A stretch of 64,000 bases of DNA, taken from contig JAYUKX010000056.1 of the NCBI GenBank assembly GCA_043764095.1, positions 1 to 64,000 on the forward strand, written 5' to 3'. Position numbers and translations under genes: made by a program. Every line of letters begins with the position of its first letter. The stretch's first letter is position 1. The DNA is from M3007 sp043764095 (GTDB taxonomy: Bacteria; Bacteroidota; Bacteroidia; Chitinophagales; Saprospiraceae). The notes beneath the pieces were generated by a model. The model made no database searches and was not told the DNA's origin. It saw only the letters and a list, made by a program, of their open reading frames with translations. Below are positions 63,255-64,000 of this stretch, piece by piece.

Positions 63255-63377
63255 TTTTGTCGGCGTGACTTTTTTCGGTCACGCCGACAATTGGTAAGAA
63301 AACCATTAGTTTGCCTTTAAAAAATGTTGGTTTTTGACCTGCAAACACTTGATTGATTTGTTTTTTGGTCATTTTGT
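63255..63377. repeat. Right copy of the island-edge direct repeat
   Basis: It matches 51604-51728, starting with the same hairpin (TTGTCGGCGTGAC / GTCACGCCGACAA, 63258-63291) and ending TTGTTTTTTGGTCATTTT. Later parts differ by substitutions and short indels. Confidence 0.75.
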
Positions 63378-63483
63378 TGAATTCGCTACTGTACTTCATG
63401 ACCATCCTTTGTGGATTATAGACGTTTTGATGGGACCATTGGGGGGCATTGCGCACGCCGTATGTATACGCACGGCCGTAAGT

Positions 63484-63515
63484 AGTAGAGACTCACGGCC
63501 GTGCGTCTCTACGCC
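63484..63515. repeat. REP-like palindrome upstream of the transposase gene
   Basis: GTAGAGACTCACGGCCGTGC followed by GTCTCTAC is a palindrome with one change. A half copy (ACGCACGGCCGTA) lies just before, near 63469, and degenerate ACACCCGTGC units follow to about 63560. The same palindrome opens the array at 19891. Confidence 0.75.
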
Positions 63516-63641
63516 GCGCAAATCCACACCCGTGCACATCCACACCCGTGCGCACCCACACACAAAAAACGCCCCCCGCCAACAACCAATACATATGAAT
63601 TTAAAAACAACCAATACGTATAAATTCAAAAATAAAATAGA

Positions 63642-64000
63642 ATGGATAAATTCAAAAATAAATACCGCATCCCATCGAACCGAAAACTCAATTGGGATTA
63701 TTCCGCAAATGCCCTGTATTTTTTGACCATTGTTACACAAAACAGGGTGTGTAATTTGGGTGAAATTGTTCAAATTATGGATGGCGTGGTACCGCCGCAA
63801 CCCCCAAAATACAAAATGGTATTGTCCGATTATGGCAAAATCGTTGAACAGGAATGGTTCTAATCATTCGAAATACGGAATGAATTGATATTGCACGAAT
63901 TCGTTTTGATGCCCAATCATTTACATGCCATTGTGGAAATTTATACGGGGAATGACGGGATTGGGGATGTTATTGGGGTTGATGATGTTACCGACATTTC
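63642..64000 (+). pseudogene. RAYT-type (Y1/IS200-like) transposase gene with an internal stop, cut by the window end
   Basis: The frame begins MDKFKNKYRIPSNRKLNWDY and continues YFLTIVTQNRVCNLGE, typical of REP-associated tyrosine transposases. After EQEWF a TAA (63861-63863) interrupts. The same frame goes on as SFEIRNELILHEFVLMPNHL with HAIVEIY, where MPNHLHAIV is the HUH motif. Relatives usually have Lys or Tyr at the stop position, so a single base change probably killed it. A 17-nt direct repeat (63620-63636, 63646-63662) overlaps the start. The tyrosine lies beyond the window. Confidence 0.75.

Larger units (their letters stand above)
63081..63641. other. 561-bp right edge of the island: promoter, repeat copy and palindromes
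   Basis: No credible gene. The region holds a minus-strand promoter-like element (63107-63114), the right copy of the edge repeat (63255-63377), REP-like palindromes (63484-63515) and AT-rich duplications before the transposase gene. Confidence 0.6.

Noticed and set aside
63193..63456. An 87-codon minus-strand frame at the island edge
   Set aside because: It overlaps the edge repeat and hairpin; the left repeat copy does not keep the same frame, so coding is unlikely.

Overview
The window is a chromosomal stretch of a Bacteroidota bacterium, most likely close to the Saprospiria/Haliscomenobacter group (the family-level placement is inference). The evidence is a PorP/SprF-type protein and a PorW/SprE-type lipoprotein of the type IX secretion system (T9SS), a secreted protein with a T9SS C-terminal sorting domain, a fused LpxC/FabZ, a Rho factor with a long Gln/Pro-rich insert, and TAnnTTTG-type -7 promoter elements. 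I see no rRNA, tRNA or CRISPR array.
About 0-51.5 kb is mostly core genome. It holds a BatC-like TPR protein and an aldo/keto reductase; a sigma factor fused in frame to an anti-sigma-like tail, followed by an outer-membrane protein carrying a second, internal signal peptide; serS and rho, divergent; an EamA permease, a PhyH-type oxygenase and a GT4 glycosyltransferase; lolD, alkaline phosphatase and a NamZ-type muramidase; an ECF sigma/anti-sigma pair; rsmE, a NUDIX hydrolase, a GT-C/TPR membrane protein, cmk, an OsmC-like protein, fabH, pcm and a phosphohexomutase. Next comes an envelope-lipid cluster (accA-lpxC/fabZ-lpxA, with lpxD divergent), then a porP-like gene, a bactofilin with an AtpZ-like gene, a cytosolic HtrA-like protease, a di-haem peroxidase, and a secreted Kazal/dockerin protein. 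It ends with a pseudokinase whose N-terminus resembles an effector-associated domain, a Bro-N protein, an MFS transporter, comM and porW.
About 51.6-63.4 kb is an accessory island on the minus strand, bounded by two diverged direct repeats of about 125 bp, each carrying a hairpin with the same stem. Its core is a tightly packed seven-gene operon: two copies of a three-gene module (Roc-COR-TIR protein, stand-alone TIR protein, KGGVGR/KGGTGR ParA-like ATPase with a TIR-like C-terminus) followed by a small membrane protein. Upstream lies a gene for a formylglycine-generating-enzyme-fold protein whose GC-rich C-terminus looks like a diversity-generating-retroelement variable region. This is the best candidate for an undescribed system: a TIR-based sensor/effector conflict module with possible diversifiable recognition. 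The defence role is inferred from domain content, not shown.
The right edge carries REP-like palindromes and a Y1 (RAYT-type) transposase gene interrupted by a stop codon. Related palindromes form a dense array at 19.9-20.2 kb, and a MITE-like repeat lies at 4.3-4.7 kb.
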